DNA from: SFWF01 sp045591645 | Lineage (GTDB): Bacteria; Bacillota; Clostridia; Oscillospirales; Acutalibacteraceae | Direction: 5' to 3' | Assembly: GCA_045591645.1 (NCBI GenBank) | Contig: JAZNTG010000079.1 | Coordinates: 16,516 to 80,515, forward strand | DNA length: 64,000 nt | Shown here: positions 51,531-58,657 of the stretch, in pieces | How positions within the stretch are numbered: position 1 is the stretch's first letter | Layout of the letters: every line of letters begins with the position of its first letter | Position numbers and translations under genes: made by a program | The notes under the pieces: model-generated | Told to the model about the DNA's origin: nothing | The model's input: only the letters and a program-made list of their open reading frames with translations | The model's database searches: none

Positions 51531-52167
51531 TTTCTGTTTTTTCCTTTGCAGCGAAGAGTGGGTAAATAAATCTGAAATAAAAATAATGGATATTGTATGC
51601 GACTATCACACCCATAGACCAACCCGCGATAACATCTGAAATATAGTGTACTCCGAAATACACACGTGTGATACCAATTATCACAGGAAGAACAATGCAG
51701 CTGATTTTCAAAGCGAGCCGTCCCTTTGGCGCCTTACAAATAAGAAGCGCCACAAGAAGTATTGCAATATAAAGTGCCATATTATTCTGAGAATGTCCGC
51801 TGGGGAAGCTTGATTCAGATGCCTCTAACACCTTGAACTCGGGTCTTGGACGGTCAAGAACATTCTTCAGTGTTATGTTAATTATTCTCGATATGATTAC
51901 AGTCAGTGCTACGGGCAGACCGAAATCGGTAAAATGCTTCTTTATTGCGGAAATCACTACAATCAGCACAGTAACACATATTACCCCGACGGCACTCCCA
52001 AGCTCTGTTATAGCACGCATAGGAATATCTGCATAGGGCGCCAGTACTCTCAGAGCATCAAACAGCGCTTTTTCAAAAGGATAAACGATGCCGTCATTGA
52101 TGGCAACGTAAAGGCCAAGCAAAAACGGAGCTATGAACAATAGATTTAAATAATTATACTTTTTCAT
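51517..52167 (-). CDS. PAP2-superfamily phosphatase
   Basis: 216-residue membrane protein with about six helices. The three PAP2 motifs are KNVLDRPRPEF, FPSGHSQNNM and RVYFGVHYISDVIAGW. Such proteins dephosphorylate undecaprenyl pyrophosphate or phosphatidate; with ispD/ispF next to it, recycling of the undecaprenyl carrier is plausible but not proven. Confidence 0.88.
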   Translation of the reverse strand: MKKYNYLNLLFIAPFLLGLYVAINDGIVYPFEKALFDALRVLAPYADIPMRAITELGSAVGVICVTVLIVVISAIKKHFTDFGLPVALTVIISRIINITLKNVLDRPRPEFKVLEASESSFPSGHSQNNMALYIAILLVALLICKAPKGRLALKISCIVLPVIIGITRVYFGVHYISDVIAGWSMGVIVAYNIHYFYFRFIYPLFAAKEKTENEVS

Positions 52168-52185
52168 AAAGCCTCCTATGTTAAT

Positions 52186-52213
52186 AAAGCCGCACTCGAA
52201 TGAGTACGGCTTT
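52186..52213 (-). terminator. Terminator between the CD1247-type gene and the PAP2 gene
   Basis: Minus strand AAAGCCGTACTC, ATTC loop, GAGTGCGGCTTT then ATTAA; the stem has one mismatch. Confidence 0.75.
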
Positions 52214-52223
52214 AATTGATTTT

Positions 52224-52637
52224 TTAGCCTTCGCAGTCACAATCAGAATCGCAATCGCATTCAAACTCGAACTCAAGACGGGTGCCGCAGTTGGGGCAGT
52301 TCATCTCTTCGTCCTCAAGCATAGACTCATCAAGATAAATGATATCGTGACATTCGGGACATTCTACCTCGTAGACCTCTCCGTCGATCTCCTCATCATC
52401 CTCATCATAAAAATCGTCTTCGTAGAAGTCTTCTTCTAAAGCAGAAAGATCCTCGTCAACGGCATCCAGCTGCTCACCAAGCTCTGCGCAAGCTTCGTCG
52501 ATAGCGTCAAGCTCATCAGTCATATCTGAAAGAAGGTCGATAATCGCGGTAATGACCTTTCCTTCCTTTGTGGACTCGTCCACACCGAGACCCTCTGCAA
52601 GACCTTTGATATAAGAAACTCTTTCACTGATAGTCAT
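52224..52637 (-). CDS. CD1247-type protein with zinc ribbon and Cys/Asp/Glu-rich tail
   Basis: 137 residues. The N-terminus TISERVSYIKGLAEGLGVDE and helical VITAIIDLLSDM match the Clostridial CD1247 N-terminal domain. An acidic linker (~70-90) leads to a zinc ribbon CPECHDII ... CPNCGTRL and a tail alternating acids and cysteines (FEFECDCDSDCDCEG). Six extra cysteines in the tail could bind metal. Function unknown; it follows efp. Confidence 0.78.
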   Translation of the reverse strand: MTISERVSYIKGLAEGLGVDESTKEGKVITAIIDLLSDMTDELDAIDEACAELGEQLDAVDEDLSALEEDFYEDDFYDEDDEEIDGEVYEVECPECHDIIYLDESMLEDEEMNCPNCGTRLEFEFECDCDSDCDCEG

Positions 52638-52667
52638 TATAAAAATTCTCCTTGTATAAAATAACGC

Positions 52668-53225
52668 TTATGCGCGCTCCATATACTCGCCTGTTCTGGT
52701 ATCGATACGGATCTTGTCACCTTCGTTAATGAAGAGGGGTACGCGGATCTCCGCACCTGTTTCAAGAGTAGCGGGCTTTGTTGCGTTTGTAGCAGTATTG
52801 CCTGCAAAGCCGGGATCAGTCTGGGTGATCTCGAGCTCGACAAAGGTCGGAGGCTCAACACCGAATACCTTGCCCTTGTAGGAAAGGATCTTACAGGTCA
52901 TATTCTCCTTAACGAACTTGAATGCGTCGCCAAGGTCTGCCTGACTTACGGGGATCATCTCATAAGACTCGGGATCCATAAAGTAGTAAAGTCCCTCGTC
53001 GCTGTAAGAGAATTCCATATCCTTTCTCTCAACGAAAGCGGTGGGATATTTTTCATTGGGGTTGAAGGTGCGCTCAACAACAGATCCGGCAATAACATTT
53101 CTGATCTTTGCACGAACGAATGCGGCTCCCTTACCCGGTTTTACATGCTGAAATTCGATGATCTGATAAACGTTACCGTCCATTTCGAAGGTTACGCCGT
53201 TTCTGAAATCTCCTGCACTTACCAT
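52668..53225 (-). CDS. efp: Elongation factor P
   Basis: 185 residues in three beta-barrel domains. Domain I holds the PGKGAAFVRAKIRN loop with Lys at the position (PGKGxA) that is post-translationally modified in many bacteria; domain III ends DTRTGEYMERA. Relieves ribosome stalling at polyproline. GGAGG precedes the ATG. Lies downstream of a Xaa-Pro peptidase gene, a usual firmicute pairing. Confidence 0.97.
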   Translation of the reverse strand: MVSAGDFRNGVTFEMDGNVYQIIEFQHVKPGKGAAFVRAKIRNVIAGSVVERTFNPNEKYPTAFVERKDMEFSYSDEGLYYFMDPESYEMIPVSQADLGDAFKFVKENMTCKILSYKGKVFGVEPPTFVELEITQTDPGFAGNTATNATKPATLETGAEIRVPLFINEGDKIRIDTRTGEYMERA

Positions 53226-53282
53226 TTAAAATTCCTCCAAAAGTGAATTAATTAAGTAATATAGTGTAATCATAACACTATT

Positions 53283-54338
53283 CTATAAGATTATAAGATG
53301 TTTCGGTGCTTTTGTCAAGTTTTTACATCCAGACTTTGTTATTAAAAGCATATCTTCTATTCTTACACCGAACTTATTTGGAATATATATGCCGGGTTCG
53401 TCTGAAACGACCTGTCCAGCGCGTAGCTTTATACCCTCGCTTCTAGGTGATAGGTTAGGTATTTCGTGAACCGCTAATCCTATACCATGCCCCGTAGAAT
53501 GATTATAAAACTCGCCGTATCCTGCGACGGTTATTACATCACGGGCGGCAGCATCGGCAGTTTTGCAGTCCACTCCTGAGGCGACCTTATCGATAACAGC
53601 CTGCTGTGCTGAAAGCACGGTACTGTATACCCTTTCCATTTCCTCAGTAACATAGCCTATCGCTACTGTTCTGGTCATATCGCTGCAATAGCCGTTAATC
53701 ATAGCACCGAAATCCATAGTTATAAAGTCACCGTCTCCTACCTTCCTGTCGGAAGGTACACCGTGAGGAAGCGATGAATTGGGACCCGATACGGCAATAG
53801 TTTCAAAAGCGGCGGCTTCGCTGCCATAAAGCTTCATACGGTATTCCAGAAAAGCGGCTATCTCGCGCTCTTTTACACCTGTTTTTATAAACTCAAGCGT
53901 ATCTTGGAAGGCTTTTTCAGCAATCCGCTGAGCAGACTCTATCGACTCAATTTCCTCTTTGCATTTTATCGAACGCATCAAAGCCAGTCTTGCTGACAGC
54001 GCTTCAGAAGCAGATACTTTAACCGTAAGTTTTTTTCTCAGGATATTCAAAAAAGAAATCTCGTTTTCGGTTTCGATAATTACCTTTTCAATCCCCTGTG
54101 AAAGCAACAACTCATTCAGCTGATCAAACAGCCTATCAATAAGCACTACCTCTGCACCTGTAGCCTTTTTACTTGCAGCTTCATAATATCTGCCGTCGAC
54201 AAACAGATAATTCGCCCTTTCTGTCAGAAGCAGATAGCCGAGCGAGGAAGCAAAGCCTGTAAGGTAGCGGCGGTTTTGGGGTGTAAATATCAAAACCGCT
54301 GTCCTTTTATTTACATAACGAATAGTTTTTTGACTCAT
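53283..54338 (-). CDS. pepP: Xaa-Pro aminopeptidase-type M24 peptidase
   Basis: 351 residues: N-terminal creatinase-like domain, then the M24 pita-bread fold with metal ligands in ITMDFGAMINGYCSDMTR (two Asp), STGHGIGLAVHE (His) and SDEPGIYIP / GVRIEDML (two Glu). Cleaves the N-terminal residue before proline. It overlaps aroQ by 4 nt and precedes efp. Confidence 0.93.
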   Translation of the reverse strand: MSQKTIRYVNKRTAVLIFTPQNRRYLTGFASSLGYLLLTERANYLFVDGRYYEAASKKATGAEVVLIDRLFDQLNELLLSQGIEKVIIETENEISFLNILRKKLTVKVSASEALSARLALMRSIKCKEEIESIESAQRIAEKAFQDTLEFIKTGVKEREIAAFLEYRMKLYGSEAAAFETIAVSGPNSSLPHGVPSDRKVGDGDFITMDFGAMINGYCSDMTRTVAIGYVTEEMERVYSTVLSAQQAVIDKVASGVDCKTADAAARDVITVAGYGEFYNHSTGHGIGLAVHEIPNLSPRSEGIKLRAGQVVSDEPGIYIPNKFGVRIEDMLLITKSGCKNLTKAPKHLIIL

Positions 54339-54766
54339 ATATATTTCTTTATCGCATCAACAGCCATTATATAGCTGTCCTTACCGTAACCGAGAATAGA
54401 CTCTCTGCAAACGTCCTTTATAACAGAGATATGTCTGAACTCTTCTCTCTTATAGATATCCGACATATGCACTTCAATAACAGGCTTGCCTATAGAGGAA
54501 ATTGCATCTCTTAAGGCGTAGCTGTAATGTGTATAAGCACCTGCATTAAGAATACATCCGTCAAAATCGTAATATACGCTCTGAATAGCATCGATAAGCT
54601 CTCCCTCGCAGTTTGACTGAAAGAAATAACACTCAACATCGTTTTGAGCAGCGTATTTATCGATATATTCATTAACGTCCTCCAGAGTATCAGCACCGTA
54701 GACAGATGGCTCACGGATTCCGAGGAAATTCAGGTTAGGTCCGTTTAAAACAAGAATTTTTATCAT
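54335..54766 (-). CDS. aroQ: 3-dehydroquinate dehydratase, type II
   Basis: 143 residues, shikimate pathway. KILVLNGPNLNFLG at the start, catalytic tyrosine in EPSVYG, QSNCEGELIDAIQ, ILNAGAYTHYSYA and EVHMSDIYKREEFR. ATG 54766 (GGGGGA 7 nt before) is preferred to a TTG at 54781 that lies in that site. Overlaps the TIM-barrel gene by 4 nt. Confidence 0.96.
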   Translation of the reverse strand: MIKILVLNGPNLNFLGIREPSVYGADTLEDVNEYIDKYAAQNDVECYFFQSNCEGELIDAIQSVYYDFDGCILNAGAYTHYSYALRDAISSIGKPVIEVHMSDIYKREEFRHISVIKDVCRESILGYGKDSYIMAVDAIKKYI

Positions 54767-55617
54767 TTTATTGTCCCCCAATAGTAGTCTTTCATAGCCT
54801 TTGCATCCTCAGCCTGAGTGCCTGCAGATTCGCAAATGATTGTCGGAGAACATCCGTATTTATGCGTCAGCTCCATTACCGGCTCATAATTAGGTCCGTA
54901 GAGCGTATCCGCAAAGGTCAGGTGCCTTACCTCTCCGCCTGCGGAATATTCAATTTTTGAAAAATGCGAATGATATTCGCGGAGTCTTGATATTCCTAGC
55001 TTGTCTTCAATAGCTTTGAATATCCTTTCAAAATCGTCATAGGTTTTAAGTATGCCCTGATCTCGGGCGTTCAGATGACCAAAATCGATACAAGGAACAA
55101 GTCTTTCATCAAGGCTACAAAGCGCCAATACCTCGTCAAGCGTACCAAGCTGATTTACCTTGCCCATAGTTTCGGGACAGATACGAATATCTCCGAGTCC
55201 TTCGGCATCAAGAGCTTCTATAGACCTCCTCATGGTATCAAGCGCAAGCTCTAATGCAAGCTCTCGGGTTATCTTCCCGCAAGAGCCCGTATGAACGATT
55301 ATCCTGCAGCCGCCCATAGCCTTTACTGCTCTCGCACTTTGAAGAATGTAGTTTATAGAATTAAGTCGCTTAGCTTCATCAACCGATGACATTGAAATAT
55401 AGTAAGGAGCATGAAGAGAAAGAGCAATATTCTTTTCTTTTGCCAATACCCCAAGTTTTTCTGCCTTGTCTGTTCCTATGTTAACGCCTCTTCCGCACTG
55501 ATACTCAAAAGCATCCAGTCCCATTCTTTCAATATATTCAGGCACTTGCAGACTTGTTTTATAGCCCATTTCGGCAAAGCTGTTGCTTGTACCTGCAGGA
55601 CCGAATCTTGCTGACAT
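54763..55617 (-). CDS. Endonuclease IV-like TIM-barrel protein
   Basis: 284 residues of the AP-endonuclease family 2 barrel. Metal-ligand positions are visible: SLHAPYYISM, IIVHTGSCG, CPETMGK, CIDFGHLNA, YHSHFSK and CESAG. Those equal the zinc ligands of Nfo-type enzymes, so it may be an endonuclease IV acting at abasic sites, although the barrel is also used by sugar isomerases. Coupled with aroQ. Confidence 0.82.
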   Translation of the reverse strand: MSARFGPAGTSNSFAEMGYKTSLQVPEYIERMGLDAFEYQCGRGVNIGTDKAEKLGVLAKEKNIALSLHAPYYISMSSVDEAKRLNSINYILQSARAVKAMGGCRIIVHTGSCGKITRELALELALDTMRRSIEALDAEGLGDIRICPETMGKVNQLGTLDEVLALCSLDERLVPCIDFGHLNARDQGILKTYDDFERIFKAIEDKLGISRLREYHSHFSKIEYSAGGEVRHLTFADTLYGPNYEPVMELTHKYGCSPTIICESAGTQAEDAKAMKDYYWGTIK

Positions 55618-55626
55618 TTCTTCACC

Positions 55627-56103
55627 CTATTTCTTTAGTATTTTATTCTCTAATTTCCGTCTTATTCTAAAGGATAAGCTATCTTCTAAAGTTATATCCG
55701 TAACCAATATCGACCTCATACCGACTAAATTTGCGCCTAAAGCATCGGTAAATATCTGATCGCCTACCATCGCGATATCACATCTTTCAAGCCCTAACTC
55801 TTTGGCGGCTTTAAGATATCCGAACGGAAGAGGCTTTGCGGCAAACCCAACACAGTCGAGTCCGATACTGTCAGCAAAAGCTTTGGCTCTGTCTTTTTTT
55901 GCGTTTGAAAGCACGATAAGACCTATACCGCTCTCACGCATCAAGGAAAACCACTCATCTGCACCGTCGCGAAGCACTTTTGATTTATGAGCGCCCGTTA
56001 ATGTATTATCAACATCAAGCAGTAGTGCGCTGATGTTATTATATTTTAAAAAATCGGGCGTAATATCTAAAAAACTGTCAAATATAAAATCGGGTTTAAA
56101 CAA
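55627..56103 (-). CDS. yqeG: YqeG-family HAD phosphatase
   Basis: 158 residues, HAD subfamily IIIA. Motif I LLLDVDNTLTG (nucleophile Asp and general acid), motif II VLSNAKK, motif III/IV MVGDQIFTDALGAN. It belongs with YqeG, mitochondrial-PGP-like phosphatases; substrate not certain. First gene of the run through to aroQ/pepP/efp. Confidence 0.9.
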   Translation of the reverse strand: MFKPDFIFDSFLDITPDFLKYNNISALLLDVDNTLTGAHKSKVLRDGADEWFSLMRESGIGLIVLSNAKKDRAKAFADSIGLDCVGFAAKPLPFGYLKAAKELGLERCDIAMVGDQIFTDALGANLVGMRSILVTDITLEDSLSFRIRRKLENKILKK

Positions 56104-56123
56104 TTGAAATCTCCTTAAAAAAC

Positions 56124-56153
56124 AAAAAAGCGGTTGAATATCAACCGCTTTTA
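56124..56153 (-). terminator. Terminator after rpsU
   Basis: Perfect AAAAGCGGTTGA / TCAACCGCTTTT stem with a 3-nt loop, then TTGTTTTTTAAG on the minus strand. Confidence 0.93.
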
Positions 56154-56171
56154 ATTGTAAGCAACAATCGC

Positions 56172-56348
56172 TTAGCGGAACTTACGTTTACGTGCCGCTT
56201 CGGACTTCTTTTTGCGCTTTACAGAGGGCTTCTCATAATGTTCTCTCTTGCGGACTTCCTGAATAACTCCGTCCTTTGCCGTCTGTCTCTTAAAACGTCT
56301 GAGCGCGTTATCAAGCGATTCGTTCTCTTTGATTCGAACCTGACTCAT
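56172..56348 (-). CDS. rpsU: 30S ribosomal protein S21
   Basis: 58 residues, too short for many gene callers: SQVRIKENESLDNALRRFKR at the N-terminus, VIQEVRKREHYEKPS, and a lysine/arginine tail ending RKRKFR. This is bS21, a late 30S protein near the mRNA exit. GGGAGG precedes the ATG. Single gene flanked by its own promoter and terminator. Confidence 0.97.
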   Translation of the reverse strand: MSQVRIKENESLDNALRRFKRQTAKDGVIQEVRKREHYEKPSVKRKKKSEAARKRKFR

Positions 56349-56397
56349 CTAAAATTCCCTCCCTTTGCGTACTTCAAAGGCATTACTTGCAAAGGCT

Positions 56398-56427
56398 ATT
56401 ATACTATAACGTAGGCAGACTTGTCAA
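56398..56427 (-). promoter_or_regulatory. Promoter of rpsU
   Basis: Minus strand: TTGACA (56422-56427), 18-nt spacer, TATAAT (56398-56403). Confidence 0.85.
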
Positions 56428-56470
56428 GATATATTTATTAAGGAATTTTAAGATTAATTTTTTATTTATT

Positions 56471-58300
56471 TTACACAATTAAATCAACATTGTAGCTCTC
56501 AAACCAGTAATCAAACTGAACGAGCCAAGCCATTAGCTGAGGACCTGCCATTAGCTGACCAAACCAAGTTGACGTATTGCCCGAATATAGCGCTTCAAGT
56601 GCATTTTTATTTATAATATCGGAGAGTATTCCGCCTGCCGTTATTCTATTTTTAAGTATATCCTTTACTGCCTTTTCATATATCGGCGAATGTGTTTTCG
56701 GGAAAGGGCTCTTCTTTCGCATGAGTATTTTATCTGGCAGATAATCCTTCATAGCATTACGAAGCAACGCTTTTTCGGTTTTATTCTGGTATTTTATGCT
56801 CCAAGGAACATTATAAACAAATTCAAGCAGTCTATGGTCGGTAAACGGCACTCTTGCCTCAACAGATGAGTACATACTCATTCTGTCCTTTCGCTCCAGC
56901 AGACTCGCGCCAAAGTAGTTTACAGAGAGCCAGGTTGCACGTCGGGCGGTCATATCCTCCTCGCTTTCGCCCTCGCATAAAGGACAATCCGCGAGCGCCT
57001 TTTTATAGATGTTTGAAATGTAATTATAGCCTTCTTTTTTTAGGGTCACGGCGTCGTCAAAAAGATTTATTCTCGCAAACGGGTCATGTATCCACGGGAA
57101 GAAATCACGGTTAAGCATTTCGGGTCGGTAAAACCAAGGGTAGCCCCCGAATATCTCATCTGAGCATTCTCCCGTAAGTACAACAGTATGACGCTTCTTT
57201 ATTTCACTGCAAAAATAAAGAAGTGATGAATCTATATCCGCCTGACCAGGAATGTCACGCGCCTGTGTAGCAGAAAAAAGGCATTCAGCGACCTTTAGAT
57301 TATCGGCAACAAGCACAGTATGGTCGGTCGATAGTTTATTTGCAAGATATGCCGCAAATTCATCGTCGCCTTGTGGCTGAAATATTGATGATTTGAAATT
57401 TTCTCTATTTCCCTCATACTCAAAGGAATAGGTTGAAAGCCTTTCTCCCCTCGCCTGTTGCTCATCTGCCGCTATAGCCGTAACGACCGAGGAGTCCAGA
57501 CCGCCAGACAACAATACGGCTAAAGGAACGTCGCTTTTTAGTTGCCGCTTCACTGCATCGGTAAGTATACCTCGCGTTGTTTCGGCGGCTTCCTCGGCGG
57601 TGCCGCTCCATTTTTCTGCTTTAAGTGTCCAATAAGGTTTTAGATTAAAGCCACCTTTATCTATATAACCGCAGGTTGCAGGAAGCACCTCCTTTATCCC
57701 TATCAGGACACCACTACCGTTAATTGTTACTGGAGAGAGAAATAATAACTGCCAAAGCCCCTCGCGGTCTATCGCCGTTTTCCACCCAGGATGTGCGAGT
57801 ATACCCTTTATTTCGGACGAAAAAAGCCAAGTTGAGCCATGCTGAGCATAGAAAAAAGGCTTTACTCCAAGGCGGTCACGCGCTACAAAGACCTTTTTTT
57901 CTTTTTCATCCACAATGCAGAACGCAAATATTCCGTTTAACATCTCGGGGCATTTTTCTTTAAAGATTATATAAGTATATAGCACAGTTTCAGTATCACA
58001 GTTAGTTTTAAAGTTTACTCCATATCCCTTAAGGACTTTTCGCAGATCATCGCTGTTATATATTTCTCCATTGTAGATTATGGTATAATTATTACCATTA
58101 AACGATACCGTCATAGGCTGACGTCCGTTTTCAATATCCATAACTGAGAGCCTGTTATGGTGAAAAACGGAGAAATTTGTGCTGAAGACACCATTTTGGC
58201 CAGAACCCCTGCGGTACATCGTCTCTCCCATTTTTGAAACAGTTTCAAGTGAGAGATTTTCTTTATTTTCAAAATCTATCATTCCGCATATTGAACTCAT
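56471..58300 (-). CDS. asnB: AsnB-type asparagine synthetase lacking the N-terminal nucleophile Cys
   Basis: 609 residues from ATG 58300, set by GGAGGT 7 nt upstream. The N-terminal glutaminase domain begins M-SSICGMIDF: the family starts MC, so catalytic Cys2 is Ser (AGT for TGT). The RHRGPD loop also reads YRRGSGQ, although HHNRLSVMD, IYNGEIYN and CDTETVLY are kept. The synthetase domain is normal: LLSGGLDSSVVTAIA (PP-loop), LTGECSDEIFGGYPWF, EARVPFTDHRLLE. It should make asparagine from aspartate and ATP with free ammonia rather than glutamine; a different Asn-like reaction is possible. Confidence 0.9.
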   Translation of the reverse strand: MSSICGMIDFENKENLSLETVSKMGETMYRRGSGQNGVFSTNFSVFHHNRLSVMDIENGRQPMTVSFNGNNYTIIYNGEIYNSDDLRKVLKGYGVNFKTNCDTETVLYTYIIFKEKCPEMLNGIFAFCIVDEKEKKVFVARDRLGVKPFFYAQHGSTWLFSSEIKGILAHPGWKTAIDREGLWQLLFLSPVTINGSGVLIGIKEVLPATCGYIDKGGFNLKPYWTLKAEKWSGTAEEAAETTRGILTDAVKRQLKSDVPLAVLLSGGLDSSVVTAIAADEQQARGERLSTYSFEYEGNRENFKSSIFQPQGDDEFAAYLANKLSTDHTVLVADNLKVAECLFSATQARDIPGQADIDSSLLYFCSEIKKRHTVVLTGECSDEIFGGYPWFYRPEMLNRDFFPWIHDPFARINLFDDAVTLKKEGYNYISNIYKKALADCPLCEGESEEDMTARRATWLSVNYFGASLLERKDRMSMYSSVEARVPFTDHRLLEFVYNVPWSIKYQNKTEKALLRNAMKDYLPDKILMRKKSPFPKTHSPIYEKAVKDILKNRITAGGILSDIINKNALEALYSGNTSTWFGQLMAGPQLMAWLVQFDYWFESYNVDLIV

Positions 58301-58416
58301 AATAATAACCTCCAAAAGACTTATTAATATTATATATGTCAAAATTGCGAAAAATACGTGATCAATAATATGTTAACAGTATATTTCTAAGGATATTATG
58401 CAATCCGATACAAAGC

Positions 58417-58443
58417 AAAAGGACCGTCCGAGACGGTCCTTTT
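58417..58443 (-). terminator. Terminator after copA
   Basis: Perfect AAAAGGACCGTC / GACGGTCCTTTT stem with a 3-nt loop, at the stop of copA. Region 58301-58416 otherwise holds only AT-rich DNA with an unclear asnB promoter. Confidence 0.9.
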
Positions 58444-58450
58444 CTTGTAT

Positions 58451-58657
58451 TTATACTACCTTATAGCCTGCTTCCTCTATTGTTTTTACAACTACAAAAT
58501 CATCCAATGGGAGAGCAATTTCTACTTCAACAATGCCTTTGTCAAGATAAACGCGAGCTTCCTTGACTTCTTCAAGTTTTTCTATAGCGGTCTTGACCCT
58601 TGCGGCACAATGCTCACACATCATACCCTCTACATTTAATTTCATAACTTTGTTCAT
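58451..58657 (-). CDS. copZ: Predicted nested copper chaperone CopZ within the 3' end of copA
   Basis: In the same frame as copA, ATG 58657 is preceded by AAAGGAG with 9 nt spacing, as good as the sites of real genes here. It would yield a free 68-residue HMA protein: MKLNVEGMMCEHCAARV (metal-binding CxxC) with AIEKLEEVKEARVYL and EEAGYKVV, the exact size of CopZ. E. coli is known to make CopA(Z) from copA by another route, ribosomal frameshifting. Independent translation is a prediction. Confidence 0.55.
   Translation of the reverse strand: MNKVMKLNVEGMMCEHCAARVKTAIEKLEEVKEARVYLDKGIVEVEIALPLDDFVVVKTIEEAGYKVV

Noticed and set aside
58320..58400. asnB promoter at TTTTGACATATATAAT
   Set aside because: The -35- and -10-like boxes touch each other, so the spacing is wrong; no better pair was found.
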